The notes beneath the pieces were generated by a model. It worked only from the letters and a program-made list of their open reading frames with translations. It had not been told where the DNA came from and made no database searches. Both the position numbers and the translations under genes were made by a program. A stretch of 64,000 nucleotides of DNA from Pseudovirgaria hyperparasitica (Eukaryota > Ascomycota > Dothideomycetes > Acrospermales > Acrospermaceae), in contig NW_022985550.1 of the NCBI RefSeq assembly GCF_010093815.1, positions 1,439,074 through 1,503,073 of the forward strand, given 5' to 3'. Below are positions 1 through 12,407 of the stretch, piece by piece; the first letter of the stretch is position 1; each line of letters begins with the position of its first letter.

Positions 1-1828
1 CTGATTTTATATGCAAGAGCAAGCAATCATGAACGACCACCATGACACGAACAGAACCTTCCCAGCTCTTTGTCGAAATGGCATAGACAAATCTGAACTA
101 TACAGCCCACCGTAGCCAGACCTCCAGGTATGTACGACGTTCAAGGAACCCTTTCAGAGCTCTCTCCGTCTGTTCATATCTCTCATTCCGCTTATACACC
201 ACTTCTGTCATGCGGCGTTCCGCCACATTGCATTAGAAGCTGCCATACGTTCAGCATCATTTTTTCGAAATCGATTGGTGATGGGCAAGTAATATAGTGT
301 GCACCGTGGCTGGTATCTGGTATAGGTAGACGAGTAGATCGCTCCTCTTTGGCATAGGTGTCATATAACACGGCGTATTGAAGATGTTTTCGTAACATAC
401 AGCGCTGGAAAGAGAAGAAAAGAAGACAAAAGAGGTAGTTGACAAGGTCACTTAGGTATATACCTATTAAAGCCGGGGGCATGAGCTCAGGTCGAGCATC
501 CATCCATACACCTTGCAGGTTGAACTATGCCTCGGTCAATGTCCTCTGGCTACCTCCCTGGTTGCTTCCATGCACTACATACACTATCCATGTGGACTGA
601 CGGTTAGACATCGAGATACTTCAGATACTCATACTCAAAGATTCGAGGCAAACTGTGGTGCAGACTGGGGGTATATGATGTCATGTATGTATATACATGT
701 ACATACTAGGTATAGTATAGTATATATACACAGCTCAGTTCTCGCCAACATGCGGACTATCACGTCCTAATCAGACTTCCCAATTCGTGTTACTAACTCG
801 TGATCTTCGTTCTCAGACGACTTCTACTTCTCATCGTCGCAACAGACTTCTCCATACGTTTGCTGCTACGCCAATTAGGGTGTACCAGTAAGATTGATGT
901 AAGGATCGCTCTCAGCTCTTGCCCTACCCCTGCTCCACTCAAGTTCCTCTATGTTCAGTTCGTATCCATTTACTTTTCCCTTCTTCCGGTTAGACCCTCT
1001 TGTAATCACTCACAATGTCAAATCAGCGGCGAAGTAGACAGCAGCCCTAACAACGGCGGCCATCAAGAGATCAGCGGAATTTGCGAGTAACCCGCCGATA
1101 CATCTGCTGCTGCCAGCCCTGTGAACGGTAGGTTGGGGAGGAGACTTGGAATATAAGCTGAATGGCTGCGCGAGGGATCCTGGTCTCGGAAGGTAAGGCT
1201 TTCACGGCGTATGCGCCGGCGGCGACGCAGACGGATGTGCCAGGTGAATTTGATCAAAAAGAAAAATAAAGAGAGGCAAACGAGAGAAGAGATTCCTGAA
1301 TGAAGGTAGGAATGGGAAGCATGCATATACAGACTGGTATGATTGGATCATATATATACATATATACATACCTGCTAGGTTGCTGTTGCTACAAAGATAC
1401 GCTAAAAGATCTCAAGGTGTTGAGCATTTTTGTCTGCGTATCTTGCTCGCCCAGACAGACCTTCGGCTCAGAATGTGTGGAGGAGGATTGGATAGGGGGT
1501 AATAGTGCTCTTACATCTTCAGTACCTTGCCAACAGTGTACGACAGGGAGCTGCCCATGGTCGAGCTTGACTTGACCGAGATTTTTACTCTTATATTCCT
1601 TAGTGACTCGGTAGATTATCTAATTGTGAGCTTGTCGTATGTATGCTCACTTTGGGTGGACTGTCTGGTTCGTCAGGCGGTGGGTGTACCAAACCTATCA
1701 GACATTGCCAGGGCCTCCTGATGCACTCCATGCGCCTGGGCACCTTGAGAATTGGACCTATCCGGAAGATTCCACGGATGGCGTTGAATTTGCATGTTTT
1801 TGATTTATAGGCAAATCGGTTCCTCGCT
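1..1828. other. Gene-poor left end
   Basis: No convincing gene is seen. The longest ATG-started reading frame is on the minus strand (503 to 192, 103 codons); it has a short hydrophobic stretch but no recognisable domain. A TA-rich patch of alternating TATA/TACA lies around 680-735. The stretch may hold untranslated regions or the end of a gene outside the window. Confidence 0.5.
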
Positions 1829-2658
1829 TTATCCGCTCACTTTTAATCGCTTCAGTCCCTCTAAGCCATCGGCGCCTTCTTCCTCGTCCTCTTCGTCTGT
1901 CTTACCAGCCAGGCCTCGTTCCCATAGTTCCCTGCCGGTAAGCTTCTTCTCTTCCTTCGCAACTCGCCTCTTCTTGTCTTCAATCTCTTTCTCTTCTTGC
2001 TTACGTTTCTCCTCCTCGACCATCTCTTGTCGAAACCTTTCTCTCCACTCCAGAAACGATTTCTTTGTCACTGCGGTGCCGACAAATTTTCGGTTCTCTT
2101 CCTCTTCTGCCTTTGCTGCCTCAAATTCCTTTTCTGCCTCCTCTGCTTTTTGTCGCTCTGTGACTAGGAGCTCAGCGCTGTCCTTGAGAGTGCTAACGAG
2201 GGTAAAGACCATAGCCATTCCTATATTCTCTTCTATTGTAGTTTGAAGGGACTCCAGTAGCCGAGGCTTATCCTCTTGAATGTCAAGAAGGGGGTGCTTG
2301 GGCGCATTCGAAGGGGCTGATATGTCCAATTCGGGGGCTTCATCTGGATAGTCTGGAGGATATCGGACGTGCAGGAGTATCGTCGCTAAAGATGCATGAG
2401 ACTATGACGTTCGTGTAGTGCGCTCGTATGAATAACGTACGCAGTTCTTCGGCATCATCGCCATCAATTGAGTAATCTGGTGATACGTCGAGCGCTATTG
2501 AAACGCGGTATTCGGTGTCTGTCACATCTGAGAAGTGAGAGGTCAGTATGAGCTATATCTGACTTCTAATCACGAACTAAGGTAAGCATACCTGTAATTT
2601 CATCTGGAAAGATCGAGTCGAGGACTTCTCTCTCCTCCTTTTGCTCTTCTATACCCAT
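1829..2658 (-). CDS. RWD domain protein, Gir2/RWDD1-like
   Basis: The gene has three exons read from phase and splice sites: 2658-2592, 2527-2441 and 2385-1829, giving 236 residues. The start is the ATG of MGIEEQKEEREVLDSIFPDE, the usual beginning of an RWD domain; an ATG upstream at 2772 stays in frame but would add a low-complexity tail. The join after exon 2 restores the RWD hallmark YPPDYPDEAPEL. The C-terminal half is a charged helix rich in E, K and R, likely coiled coil, with an acidic tail. In yeast, Gir2 binds Gcn1 and the GTPase Rbg2 and affects translation under stress; that role is inferred here from family resemblance. Introns are 64 and 55 nt. The gene faces the Acl4 gene across 229 bp. 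Confidence 0.85.
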
Positions 2659-2887
2659 TTTACTGAGAAGTACAGCGGGTGCGCTCGATGTTGACCTGAG
2701 CTTTGTCGCGGGGCTAGATTTAGCGGGGTCGCCAGCGTCACCCGTCGATCGCGTGTGCTCTGCCGCAGCCAAATTTTTTTGGACGCCAAGATTTCGCGAT
2801 TTGAGGTCAAGATTCTCTACAGTGGTAACTTCGTGTTCGGCCTCCTTTTGCTATGAAAGTCCGTGTATACCACTTATTATCACAACC
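2659..2887. promoter_or_regulatory. Shared divergent promoter region
   Basis: This 229 bp gap separates the start codons of two divergent translation-related genes (the RWD protein and Acl4), so it must hold both 5' untranslated regions and both promoters. A T-run occurs near 2775. No clear TATA box was seen. Confidence 0.5.
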
Positions 2888-4127
2888 ATGGCCCCGACAA
2901 AACCACAAGATCGCAATCGTAGATCGAAGAAGAGCAAGAATCCTGCAAACCAGAATGGAGCTCCAAAGAAGCCCAAGCAAAGGCCGGAAGACTTACTCGC
3001 AGAAGCAATTGCATTGCTGCAGACATCACAACCCGACGAGGCCCTGATACAAGCTCGTCGCGCACTAGCTATCCTACAGCCGCAACCAGAAGAGCCACGT
3101 TTAGAAGCATTGCCTGCACTTAATCTACTTGGGGAGATCTGTGTGGAATTGGGCGATGCTGATACCGCCAGAGAATATTTCACAATTGCAGCAGAACTAG
3201 ATCCAGAAGGCAGCATTCCAGAAGAGTCGGGGGGAGGTTCAGAAAAGTACCTATGGCTGGCGCAACTCTGCGAAGAGGGTGGTGCCGAGAGTGTTCGCTA
3301 TTTCGAGCAAGGCGCAACGATCCTTAGACGGCAGATTGCGCATCTTGAGAGTCTCTTGAAACGGACACCGCTGCAAGAGGCGTTATTAGGTGACAAGAAG
3401 ATCAAGATGGCGAATGCGTTATGTGGAGTGGTAGAGGTGTACATGACAGATCTTTCGTAAGTCTTCCTGCCCACACCCTTATCATAGCAAGTGCCAAGTA
3501 CTGAATGTGGATAGATGGGAAGAAGATGCGGAGGCCAGATGCGAATCCGTTGTCACAGAGGCAATGCTAGTCGCGCCCAACAGTCCGGAGGTCCTCCAAA
3601 CGCTTGCAAATGTACGGATCTCACAGTCAAAGATGGAAGATGCGCAGTCCGCCCTATTACGAAGCCTGGACATATGGAAAGACTTGCCCCCTGAAGACGC
3701 AAAAGTGCCCGACTTCCCGACAAGGATCAGCCTAGCTCGTCTTTTGATGGAGGCAGACATGAAGGAAGAAGGATTTGAGGTGCTTGACAGATTAACGACA
3801 GAGGACGATTGCAGTGTAGAAGCTTGGTATCTAGGAGGGTGGTGTCTCTACTTGCTTGGAGAGGAGGCCAAGTCCACGGCTAGTTCTTCGACAGACAAGA
3901 GTGACGTCTCAGCGCTCCTCACACAAAGTCGGAGATGGTTGAAAAGGGCGCTGAAGCTATACGAAGCGTTGCATTATGAAGACGATCGATTACGGGATCA
4001 CACGGTCGAACTGGTCGAGGAACTGGACAAGACACTAGGTCTAGCAAACGACGAGGATGATGAGGATGATGAATGGGTTGACGAACCCGAGGTCGATAGT
4101 GAAGATGAGACAATGGAAGGAACTTGA
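2888..4127 (+). CDS. acl4: TPR assembly chaperone of Rpl4 (Acl4-like)
   Basis: Two exons, 2888-3456 and 3515-4127, give 393 residues, close to the size of yeast Acl4. The start MAPTKPQDRNRRSKK is a basic lysine-rich tail. It is followed by TPR helices (around residues 35-130, with EALIQARRALAIL and DTAREYFTIAAELDPE) and more TPR-like pairs through about 350. The protein ends in a strongly acidic tail (about residues 365-393). Acl4 captures newly made ribosomal protein L4 and escorts it to the nucleus; the acidic end fits binding of a basic client. The join reads MTDLSWEEDAEARC across a 58 nt intron. No missing part is evident. Confidence 0.85.
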
Positions 4128-4218
4128 GACTTTACTGTGTTGTTGGTTCAATGTAACCAGTTCGCTGTAACTTGGCGATCTCGCCTCTTTGTTAAGCTCC
4201 AAATACGTCGTCGGAGTT

Positions 4219-4524
4219 TCAATCGGGCTCAATCTTGCAAATGAAAGCCAGTAGCAGCCCAAGAGAAAACCCGTACAGTGTCCCAAGCAATGACACTTGC
4301 GAGACACACGACTTGAACATTCTGTACCCTGGTCCTTGTGCACTTCCCAATCAAAACTCTCGGGAGCCCTGATGAGTAACAATAGATCTGCGCCCCACTT
4401 CAAGGAAGCGGGTAGCCCATGTATCCAGATCCTTGCTAGCCCGTGCCCAATTGCGGGCATCTTTGCACAGTAGCAAGCTTCTCGGCTGGCCCTCGCTGCG
4501 AGTATGGGATTCGACAACCACCAT
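4219..4524 (-). other. Possible small membrane protein gene with one in-frame TGA
   Basis: On the minus strand one frame is open from an ATG at 4524 to a stop at 4221-4219, interrupted only by a TGA at 4353-4351. The first part encodes 57 residues beginning MVVVESHTRSEG. The second, after an ATG at 4320, encodes 33 residues with one hydrophobic segment (LLGTLYGFSLGLLLAFIC). Without the TGA the frame would be about 101 codons. This could be chance, a decayed gene, or a gene whose short in-phase intron removes the TGA. The family is not recognised. It lies between the 3' end of the Acl4 gene and the SCAP start. Confidence 0.25.
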
Positions 4525-4727
4525 CCCGAGTGAAAGTCAAGGGCCTATAAGTCGACTTGCCGATGTCTTCGCTGACTCTACGAACGCAAAATACTCTTAC
4601 GCGACATCATCTACCGGACGCCCTGCTTTGTCCGTTCTTCCAGCTCTCGATAGCTTTCATACCACCCGCTCCGCCGCGCAATTGACGTCTCCATGAGTTC
4701 CTACAAGCAATCTTTTACCCCCGCCAA

Positions 4728-7700
4728 ATGATTTGGTACCTTCTGTACCCATTCCGTGGGTAAGTCGATAGCACTCCATATCTCCAGATAACATATCGTT
4801 CATACGTGTTTCATAGCACCACCGAGCCCCCCAAGCTGCCGACTGATCACCCACTTCGACGAGCATTCGTGAGCCATGGGACTCGCACTTCTCGACATTG
4901 GCTTCTCTCATTGTTGCTATCCACGGCTGTAGGAGTATCTCTGTGCTATCCAGCCTTCTTCCTTTATGGTAGTTCCGCACACACTCCTCACAGTCTCCCC
5001 CGCCATGTCTGGACATCCGCCCGGCAATACGAAGGCAATCCGGAGACACGCGCAGATGTTGAAATGCGACCCATATGGATACATGGGGGTTATATGCAAG
5101 CGCTGGAGCCGGCGATATTTCGCGATGCCACTATTATACAGGATATTATGATAGGTCAAGGATTTGGAGAAAAGCTATGGCATCCTGTAGATGACGCTGC
5201 GAGTGATGCAGCAGTGGATCCACAGACCTTGTCGGTGTCACCATACCCTTGCAACTTATCGTCCGGTACTACAAATCATCAATGGGGATTTCATTCGCCC
5301 TTGATGTTCGCAAATTGCACGATATCGAGAGCTGAAACCACCGAGGAGTTGATCAACAAGCTGAACAACGGCTTATTCTCCCGCTCACATTGGAACATCA
5401 CGCTTCGTCCTTCGACAGTCTTTGCGGGGAAATCTTTCATTCGAAACAGACTTGTAGCGGCCGATGCCTTGGTAATAACACTCTTCGACCGTCTGGGCTT
5501 CGCCATTGGGGATGAATGGCAGTCTAGGGCTGAAGCATTGGTTCGGGCACATGGCCATCATTGGACGTTCTATCCGGAAGGTGCCACAGTGACGCAGAGT
5601 CAACTCTACGAATTCCAGTTCCAACCGATGAGCCTCAATGAGGATATTTCGATTTCTCTGGCGTACTTCCTCACGGCACTGTACGTTATCATAAGTCTGC
5701 GCAAGCTCAGAGCGGTCAAAAGCAAACTTGGACTGTTGTTCACAGTCATCGTAGAGGTAACCTGCTCATAAGCCCAACCAGACGTCTATTACCCTCAAAC
5801 TGACAGCTATATTAGATGGCTGTGTCTATACTTGCTAGTTTGACAATTTGCGGCCTGCTTGGGATCCAGCTTAGTCGCATCCCTCGCGAGTTTCATCCAT
5901 TCGTTGTCTCAGTGATTGGACTCGAAAACAGGTAAGTCTCCTCCTCCTTTGTTATGAATGCACACGTTTTTAATGTCCCTCGGGCGTTGTAGGTTTCGCC
6001 TGATAAATGCTGTTATAGCTTACCCTCCTGAGATGCAAACGGTGTCAAGGATAGCTCATGCCCTTGGCGATGTAGGTCCTCTAGCCCTGGGATCCGCTGG
6101 CCAAATGCTCGTCATTCTATGGTTTATTTCGCGGGTTGTATATCCCGACATTGCTGCCCTGTGTACATTTGCAGCTATTGCACTGATATTCGACTTCTTC
6201 TTTCATTTGACATTCTTTACGGCTGTTTTGAGTGTTGACATACGACGTATGGAACTTCAGGAGTTCCTAGATCGAGCCAATCAATCGAAAAAGCAGGATA
6301 ATCATGCTTCAACACACCGCATATCTTGGTTTGAAGCCATGGCTAGCGGAAACATGCCCTTCAGTACTCGGATAGCCGGCACATCTGCAACAGTCTGTTT
6401 CGTGCTCGCATTGAACCTACACTTCTTCAACAGTGAGACTGGGTTTCAACTGCTTTGGGATAGTCTGCATCTAAAACGAACATATCCCCAGGGTACTCAA
6501 GCAGGAAACACAATGCTACCCCCTCCAATCAATCAAGCTCGGACGCCTAGTGCATGGATGGAAATGCAGGACTACGACACCGCTAAAGAGATTATGCACA
6601 TGGTGAAGCCGAATGCTCATAAGTTCATTGCTCGGGTCTATGAGCCTCTGAATATACTTTTGCAACACGCAGATCGCGAACACTCAAAACAAAAGTATCC
6701 GACTCTCTTGGAGATACTCCGCCAATTGGCTAACAAGCATTTCTTTTCCTTCGGGCTTGTCGTCGTGGTCGTGATCTCCTTGACCACACTTCTCATGAAT
6801 TACCTGTTATGGGAAGAGGTCGCTGAAAACCAGGCGCACGCAGGGACTGGTGGAGACCAACTCTCAGTTCAAACTCTACCCTCACCTCAGTCCTACGACA
6901 TCGCTAGAATTTATGCATCCTCAAAAGCAGATGTCATATCAGTCAGCCTTGATAGATCTATTGCTATATGGTTATCAGAGCCTCAAACAAATTCATACTC
7001 GAAAGCAACAGAGATCGACACGAAGACGCGCCAGATCATCTGGCCCGTAGCTCTGGCCACTTTTGACGAAGATAGTATTGTGGCTGTATTCTGCACTGAC
7101 TTTGGCCAACTTGCTTTCTATAGCATGCGCGATAAACGACTATTTAAGGGCAATATCGCATCGGTCGATCTCCGAGGACATGCGCCTGTATCAATTTTTT
7201 TAATGTCATTAGACCTTGAAAATCCAGGGTCGGCCAGGGTCATACTGGTATCATCAGGTGGTCAGTTGCATGATATCGATTTTCGCGGAGGCCAAGTAGC
7301 TGTTCATTGCATTCACGACAAACATGCAACATCAGCATCAATGGTGGGAAACCGAAAGGATGGCTACGTGATTGTCACTACATTCCATGACGGAAGTGTT
7401 GCAGGCTCCAGGCATTCAGATGGGGTCTGGAAGACTGAAGTGGTTCCGACGATTCGTCCACTAAATGGCATGGCAGTTGCTTCTTCGAAGCTGCGTTCTG
7501 TGATACCCCTCCCCGAGCTCGACATGGTAGCCACTGTGGGTCCATCAAAGGTGGATTTGCTCAGGTTGCCAGGTCTTAAAATCGTATATTCATTCCCACT
7601 AGCCTCTTGTCACCGAGACTCGGTTCGCATATTGCATTCCGCTAGTCGTCAGTGCCAATGCTCAGGTACGAGCGTCCGTTCAATCGCAATCGTTTATACA

Positions 7701-8351
7701 GACTCAGTACATCAGAATTGCGTAGTGGAAAGCTATTCCGCAAAGGAAGTATCAGCTTTCATCTGTCTTGGACCTTCAAATGGACGTCTTGAGAATTGCC
7801 TTGGCCTTGAAAGAGCTCAGAAAGGTAGCATGCAGGTTGAGAACCCAGGTGTGTGGGAGACAACCAGCGTCCAATCCATATTGGGAGTTGGGAAGCGCAC
7901 GAAATTTGGCGAGTCTTCAATGAGTACCTCAAGCAAGAGAGAAGACTCCAGAGCAGCTCCATCGCAGAACGGCTCCTTGACGACAAGGCTACGCTTGCAA
8001 AACAATAGTACTCTACGGAACGCAAATAAAAGATTATCAACAGCTGATCTAAGTAATGACAACCACGAGTGGAGAGCATGGACCCTAACAATGAACGGCG
8101 AGTTCCACACACGAAGCCTGGCTTCAAATGCCTTACCTTCTGCATCTTTGAGTACTCAAGAGGAGGAACTCCTAGTCCCAAGAGCTGGTCCTATCGTAAG
8201 AGCAGGAAAAAGAAGTGTGATTGTGGCAGTGGGAAACAGCCTCAAAGTCATCTCAACGGGTAACGAACGTTTCGACGGATCGCCGAATGGATTCGAACAC
8301 CCTATGTCGTCTGTGAAGGGAAGGAAGAAGGGCATGAAGAAGAATATATAA
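4728..8351 (+). CDS. SREBP cleavage-activating protein (SCAP), sterol-sensing domain
   Basis: Four exons (4728-4759, 4817-5756, 5816-5931, 5993-8351) encode 1148 residues. SCAP is the ER sterol sensor that carries the SREBP transcription factor to the Golgi for cleavage. The 32 nt first exon gives MIWYLLYPFRG, which joins to TTEPPKLPTDHPLRRAF, the N-terminus I expect of fungal SCAP. A first membrane segment lies at about residues 35-55, then a lumenal loop. The sterol-sensing domain spans about 290-450 and includes VVSVIGLEN and TFFTAVLSVDIRRMELQE, very close to the human VIGLEN and DIRRMELAD segments. The mammalian COPII-sorting hexapeptide MELADL corresponds to MELQEF here. A further membrane segment is near residues 590-620, followed by a weak WD40-like C-terminal half. 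No SREBP gene is in the window. Confidence 0.92.
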
Positions 8352-8875
8352 AACAAGGCCTCAGCGTAGCAAGGGGCGTAATGGTGCCGGGCGTCGAAAC
8401 AAGTATCAGTAATAAGGTGATGAAGTGAAGTAAACAGCAGAGCTCTTACGTTTGCGTGTGTCAGTCTAGGATTTTGTCGTTTGTATATACTGGGATTGGA
8501 CGAATGTAATGACTTTAATGGGTACATATAGAGCTCGAGTCACTATAGATCGAGGCGTCATGGGAAACTGTATTTATGTATTGATACCAGGAGACACATA
8601 AAGACCCCTGCAAATGCGCTACTAATCAATAAGGCAGTCCGTAAAAACGATTATTACTCCTTTCGGTATCAAGCTCAGGACCCCACCACCCATCTATTAG
8701 GTACTCCTCGGCCAGGGCTTCAGGGATCTCCAGCTCTCGTCACCCAACAGCTCCTAACGCAGCTCTTTCAATTCAGCATTTATCGCGCCAAGAGGTGCTC
8801 GTTACCCGCGACAAGCCTCACAGTGGCTCGATCATGGATTACAACTACCATTGCCTTCGATTGTGCTAATGCGCC
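8352..8875. other. Intergenic SCAP-Ric1
   Basis: This gap separates two tandem + strand genes. It should hold the SCAP 3' end and the Ric1 promoter. No reading frame worth calling and no clear promoter motif was seen. Confidence 0.5.
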
Positions 8876-11800
8876 ATGACTTATTGGCCCATTTCCGCTC
8901 CGTCCGTTTACGCCGCGAGCAAGCAGCAGCTATCAAAGCGAAACATTCGCACTTCCTACGATGGCTTGGAAGAGCATTCATCGACGGGACGAACTAATCG
9001 ATTGAGTACCCAACATGAAGATGCTTCAGAAAAAGAATCGTCCGTGGAGGAAACCAATGTTAGCAGCGTGAACATTGACGCAACAAAGGCGTCTGAACCC
9101 TCCGTTCACCCTGGACCAGAACGAAGCCCTGTTAACGGAGAGCCTGATATAGCTGGAGAGATTATTGGGCTGCGCGTGACACGTAACGGACATATCTTTT
9201 CCACCATCACAGACTCGACTCTCACAATATGGCAGACCAAAGTAAGACATACTCATCGCCGATTCGAAGCTTCACTGACACTCTGGACACAGCCTACAGC
9301 AATTTTAGCATCTGTTCTACGATCAAAACAGTCTCTTAAAACGTATGGACCAAATGTCAACCTACTCTTACGTCCTGATTCCGCGATCTTCGTCGTTCAG
9401 ACCTCTCTAGGCTACCTTATAACGTACTCGCTAGCGTCCGACCCTACTGCGAGAGTCTATAAACCTCAATTTCCCCTAAATAGCGTTCACAATAGGCGAC
9501 ACAGTATATCTGGCTACAAAGCTGGTAGTAATACAGAATCCATGGTTGGACCAGGAGAAGGAGGGGGCCTTCGTGAAATCAGTCTGCGATTTCGTATGGT
9601 CATCAAAGTCGACGCAGGCATTGCAAAGGCTTTAGCCTTAGATGAAGAGCTGATTGTTGCTACGGAAAGACCCGCAGCGATACAATGCATTCGCTGGGCT
9701 CCTGATAACGCTGGCAGTCAGACTAGTACCGAGCTGCTCAGTCGAATGCAGTGGCTAGGTAACAAGGTCACTATATCTGATATGGTATACGATCGCCCAA
9801 TGAACCTCTCGACGTGGGTTACGAACGAAGGAAAGGCTTTTGCTGTTCAGCGCCTATCGCCGGAAAACGGACATGACACCAAAAAGCGCTCCCTTTTCAA
9901 CGGCTATGCATTCCATGTTCCTGAGAATGATGGCGACATCGCGGTCAAAGCTGCAATAAACGCGAGGTTTTCGTTGATTGCTGTCGGGTGCAAGTGTGGA
10001 TATATCTATGTCTACACGGCGCGCGATTACACGGGCAATATCCCGCTATCGCACAGACTTATGCCCGGCGCAAGCTCGTCAACTACGGGGGCATTGACCT
10101 TCCTTAGCTGGTCGCCTGATGGATATTGCATCTTCGCTGGCTACGAGAAAGGATGGATGATGTGGAGCGTCTTCGGCAAGCCAGGGGCAAACAGCTTCAC
10201 GAGCGATCGCGCTTTATCAGAGAAGACCGAGGAAGGTTGGCTCCTGGGCATACGCGACGGATTCTGGGTTGGGGGTGGGTCACAACTTATGCTCCTCAGT
10301 CCGAATGACAATCGCCTCTGGATGCTAGAGATGGCTAGAAGCGCTGTTGCAGGGTGCTTTTCGTCCGCCAATGTTGCGCGGTCCTTGCTCCAGACGAATA
10401 CGGGCTTCATGATCTACCGTGGATATGACCTCCCCGACATGACGGCGATATCTGCTGATACTTCATTGTGGCATCACGTCCAAGTTCCCGCTGCTTATCT
10501 AGCCGATCAATGGCCAATTCGGAGCGCTGTCATATCATCCGACGGTCGGTACGTTGCTGTCGCTGGCCGCAGAGGGCTCGCTCACTACAGTGTGAACAGT
10601 GGCCGATGGAAAACATTCGACGACACAAGTAAAGAGAATGAGTTCACTGTGAGAGGTGGAATGTGTTGGCACCAGCATGTCCTGATAGTAGCGACTGAGA
10701 GCTCGGAAGCCCATGAGGTTTGTACAACGTAACAAGCATTCTGGACATAAAGATTAACTCTGGTCTAGATTCGAACATATTCTCGCGAAGCGTCGTTGGA
10801 CGACAGTAACGCTGTGCAGGTCGAAAGGTTGGCAGCACCTATCGTGCTGATTGCACCGTCGGGGGATGACTCCTTACTTGTTTACACCTACGAGAATATT
10901 CTTTACCATTTCATCATTAATATCACAAATTCATCGGTAAAACTAGTCCAGGTCGGTCAAATAGCCCTGCATGGTATTATACGTGCACCTCCCAGGGTTC
11001 GGGCTCTGAGCTGGATCCTGCCCGAAAATCAACTCCGTAAGCAACCAAACAAACCGAGCCATTCGTACCGCTAATAATAGAACAGAAAATGGTGATCCTT
11101 CTCAAGACGTTTCTGTGGCATCAATACTGTTTCTAGTGGATGGTAAACTCGTCTTGCTCCAGCCCGCTGCCACTGACAGCGGAGAATTGAAGTACGAGAT
11201 GCGTATAGTGGCACAAAATGTCGAATACTACACCCTGATGCGGGACCAGCCTTCCTTCACAGTGGTTGAGCAGGAAGGTCTTCCTCCTAGCCCAGGAACA
11301 GAGGTCGCAACGAGCGGTATACATACGTACCAGGGTCACGACCTTCGTGACTCTTTGTGGTTCTTTGATGGCCACGATGTTCGCCTTTGGATTGATATTC
11401 AAGACGTCCTGATCACGGCTCCACTGGACACAAGTAGAGATCTGACAGGAGCAGTGAAAATTACTGTTGACTTCTATCCTCTCTCAACGCTCCTTAACAA
11501 GGGTATTTTATTTGGACTAGAGTCTGACCTTGTGCAGCGGCGAGATGGTACCTTTGCGTTCCTTCGCTTCGCAACTAGAGTAAGTCCAGCCCCAGTCAGC
11601 CTCACTCGCTTATTCATGTGATGAGATCGACGGTGTATTAGTGCTGATCACGGCCAGACGCACCTCTTCATACCGCCTCTCTTGCGGCACCACCTATCAC
11701 ACTTCGACTCTCCAGCGGCTTTGCACCTGTCACATCATTATGCTCATCTTGCCTACTTTCCTCACGCCCTAGAGATCCTGTTGCACGACGTACTTGATGA

Positions 11801-12407
11801 AGAGGTTGATGCTCCATCTCAGTCTGAGCATGCTTTGTTACCGAACGTTTTGTCGTTCCTGTCGTCATTCCCACAGTACCTGGACATCGTGGTGCAGTGT
11901 ACGCGTAAGACGGAAGTCAGATCCTGGCGAACCCTTTTCGATCACCTTCCACCCCCGCAGGAACTCTTCGAAGAGTCATTACAACACGGGTCCTTGAAGA
12001 CTGCAGGAGGATATCTACTCGTACTGCACACCTTTGATGAGATTAGTTCCAGCTCATTTCACTCCGTCAGACTGCTCCGACGAGCTAAAGAGGAGCAGGA
12101 CTGGGAGCTTTGCAAAGAACTGGCTCGCTTCTTGATGGCCCTCGATGAAACAGGAGCCACATTACGCGATGCTCTTGCGTCTGTAGACCTACCGTCACCC
12201 CCTGCAGGCGCTCAATCGTTTACTGGTCGAGAACATCTCAATGCTAGTCTTGTACTCAGACCTCGGCCAAAGAGAAATGGCAGTGGTCGCCTAGATAGAC
12301 AGTTCTCCTTCCCAAACAGTGCGGATGGATCTGCTTCAGACACGAGCACGGGGAGGAGTGGGAGCCCTGGTTCCATGGCCTTGGTAACGAACATAGAGAA
12401 CACTTGA
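8876..12407 (+). CDS. ric1: Ric1, subunit of the Ric1-Rgp1 Rab GEF
   Basis: Five exons (8876-9241, 9293-10717, 10769-11036, 11086-11579, 11658-12407) encode 1100 residues. Ric1 with Rgp1 activates the Golgi GTPase Ypt6/Rab6 in endosome-to-Golgi traffic. The start MTYWPISAPSVYAAS fits the usual beginning of fungal Ric1. The first two-thirds is beta-propeller-like, with FLSWSPDGYCIFAGYEKG and ISSDGRYVAVAGRRGLAHYS. The RIC1 helical region follows in the last exon, with HLFIPPLLRHHLSHFD and EEQDWELCKELARFLMALDE. The serine-rich tail is probably disordered. The first intron is 51 nt with no stop, so its retention would insert 17 residues without breaking the frame. Rgp1 was not seen in the window. 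Confidence 0.9.

Noticed and set aside
8156-8527. 123-codon frame antisense to the SCAP 3' end
   Set aside because: It overlaps the well-supported SCAP coding end and has no features of its own.
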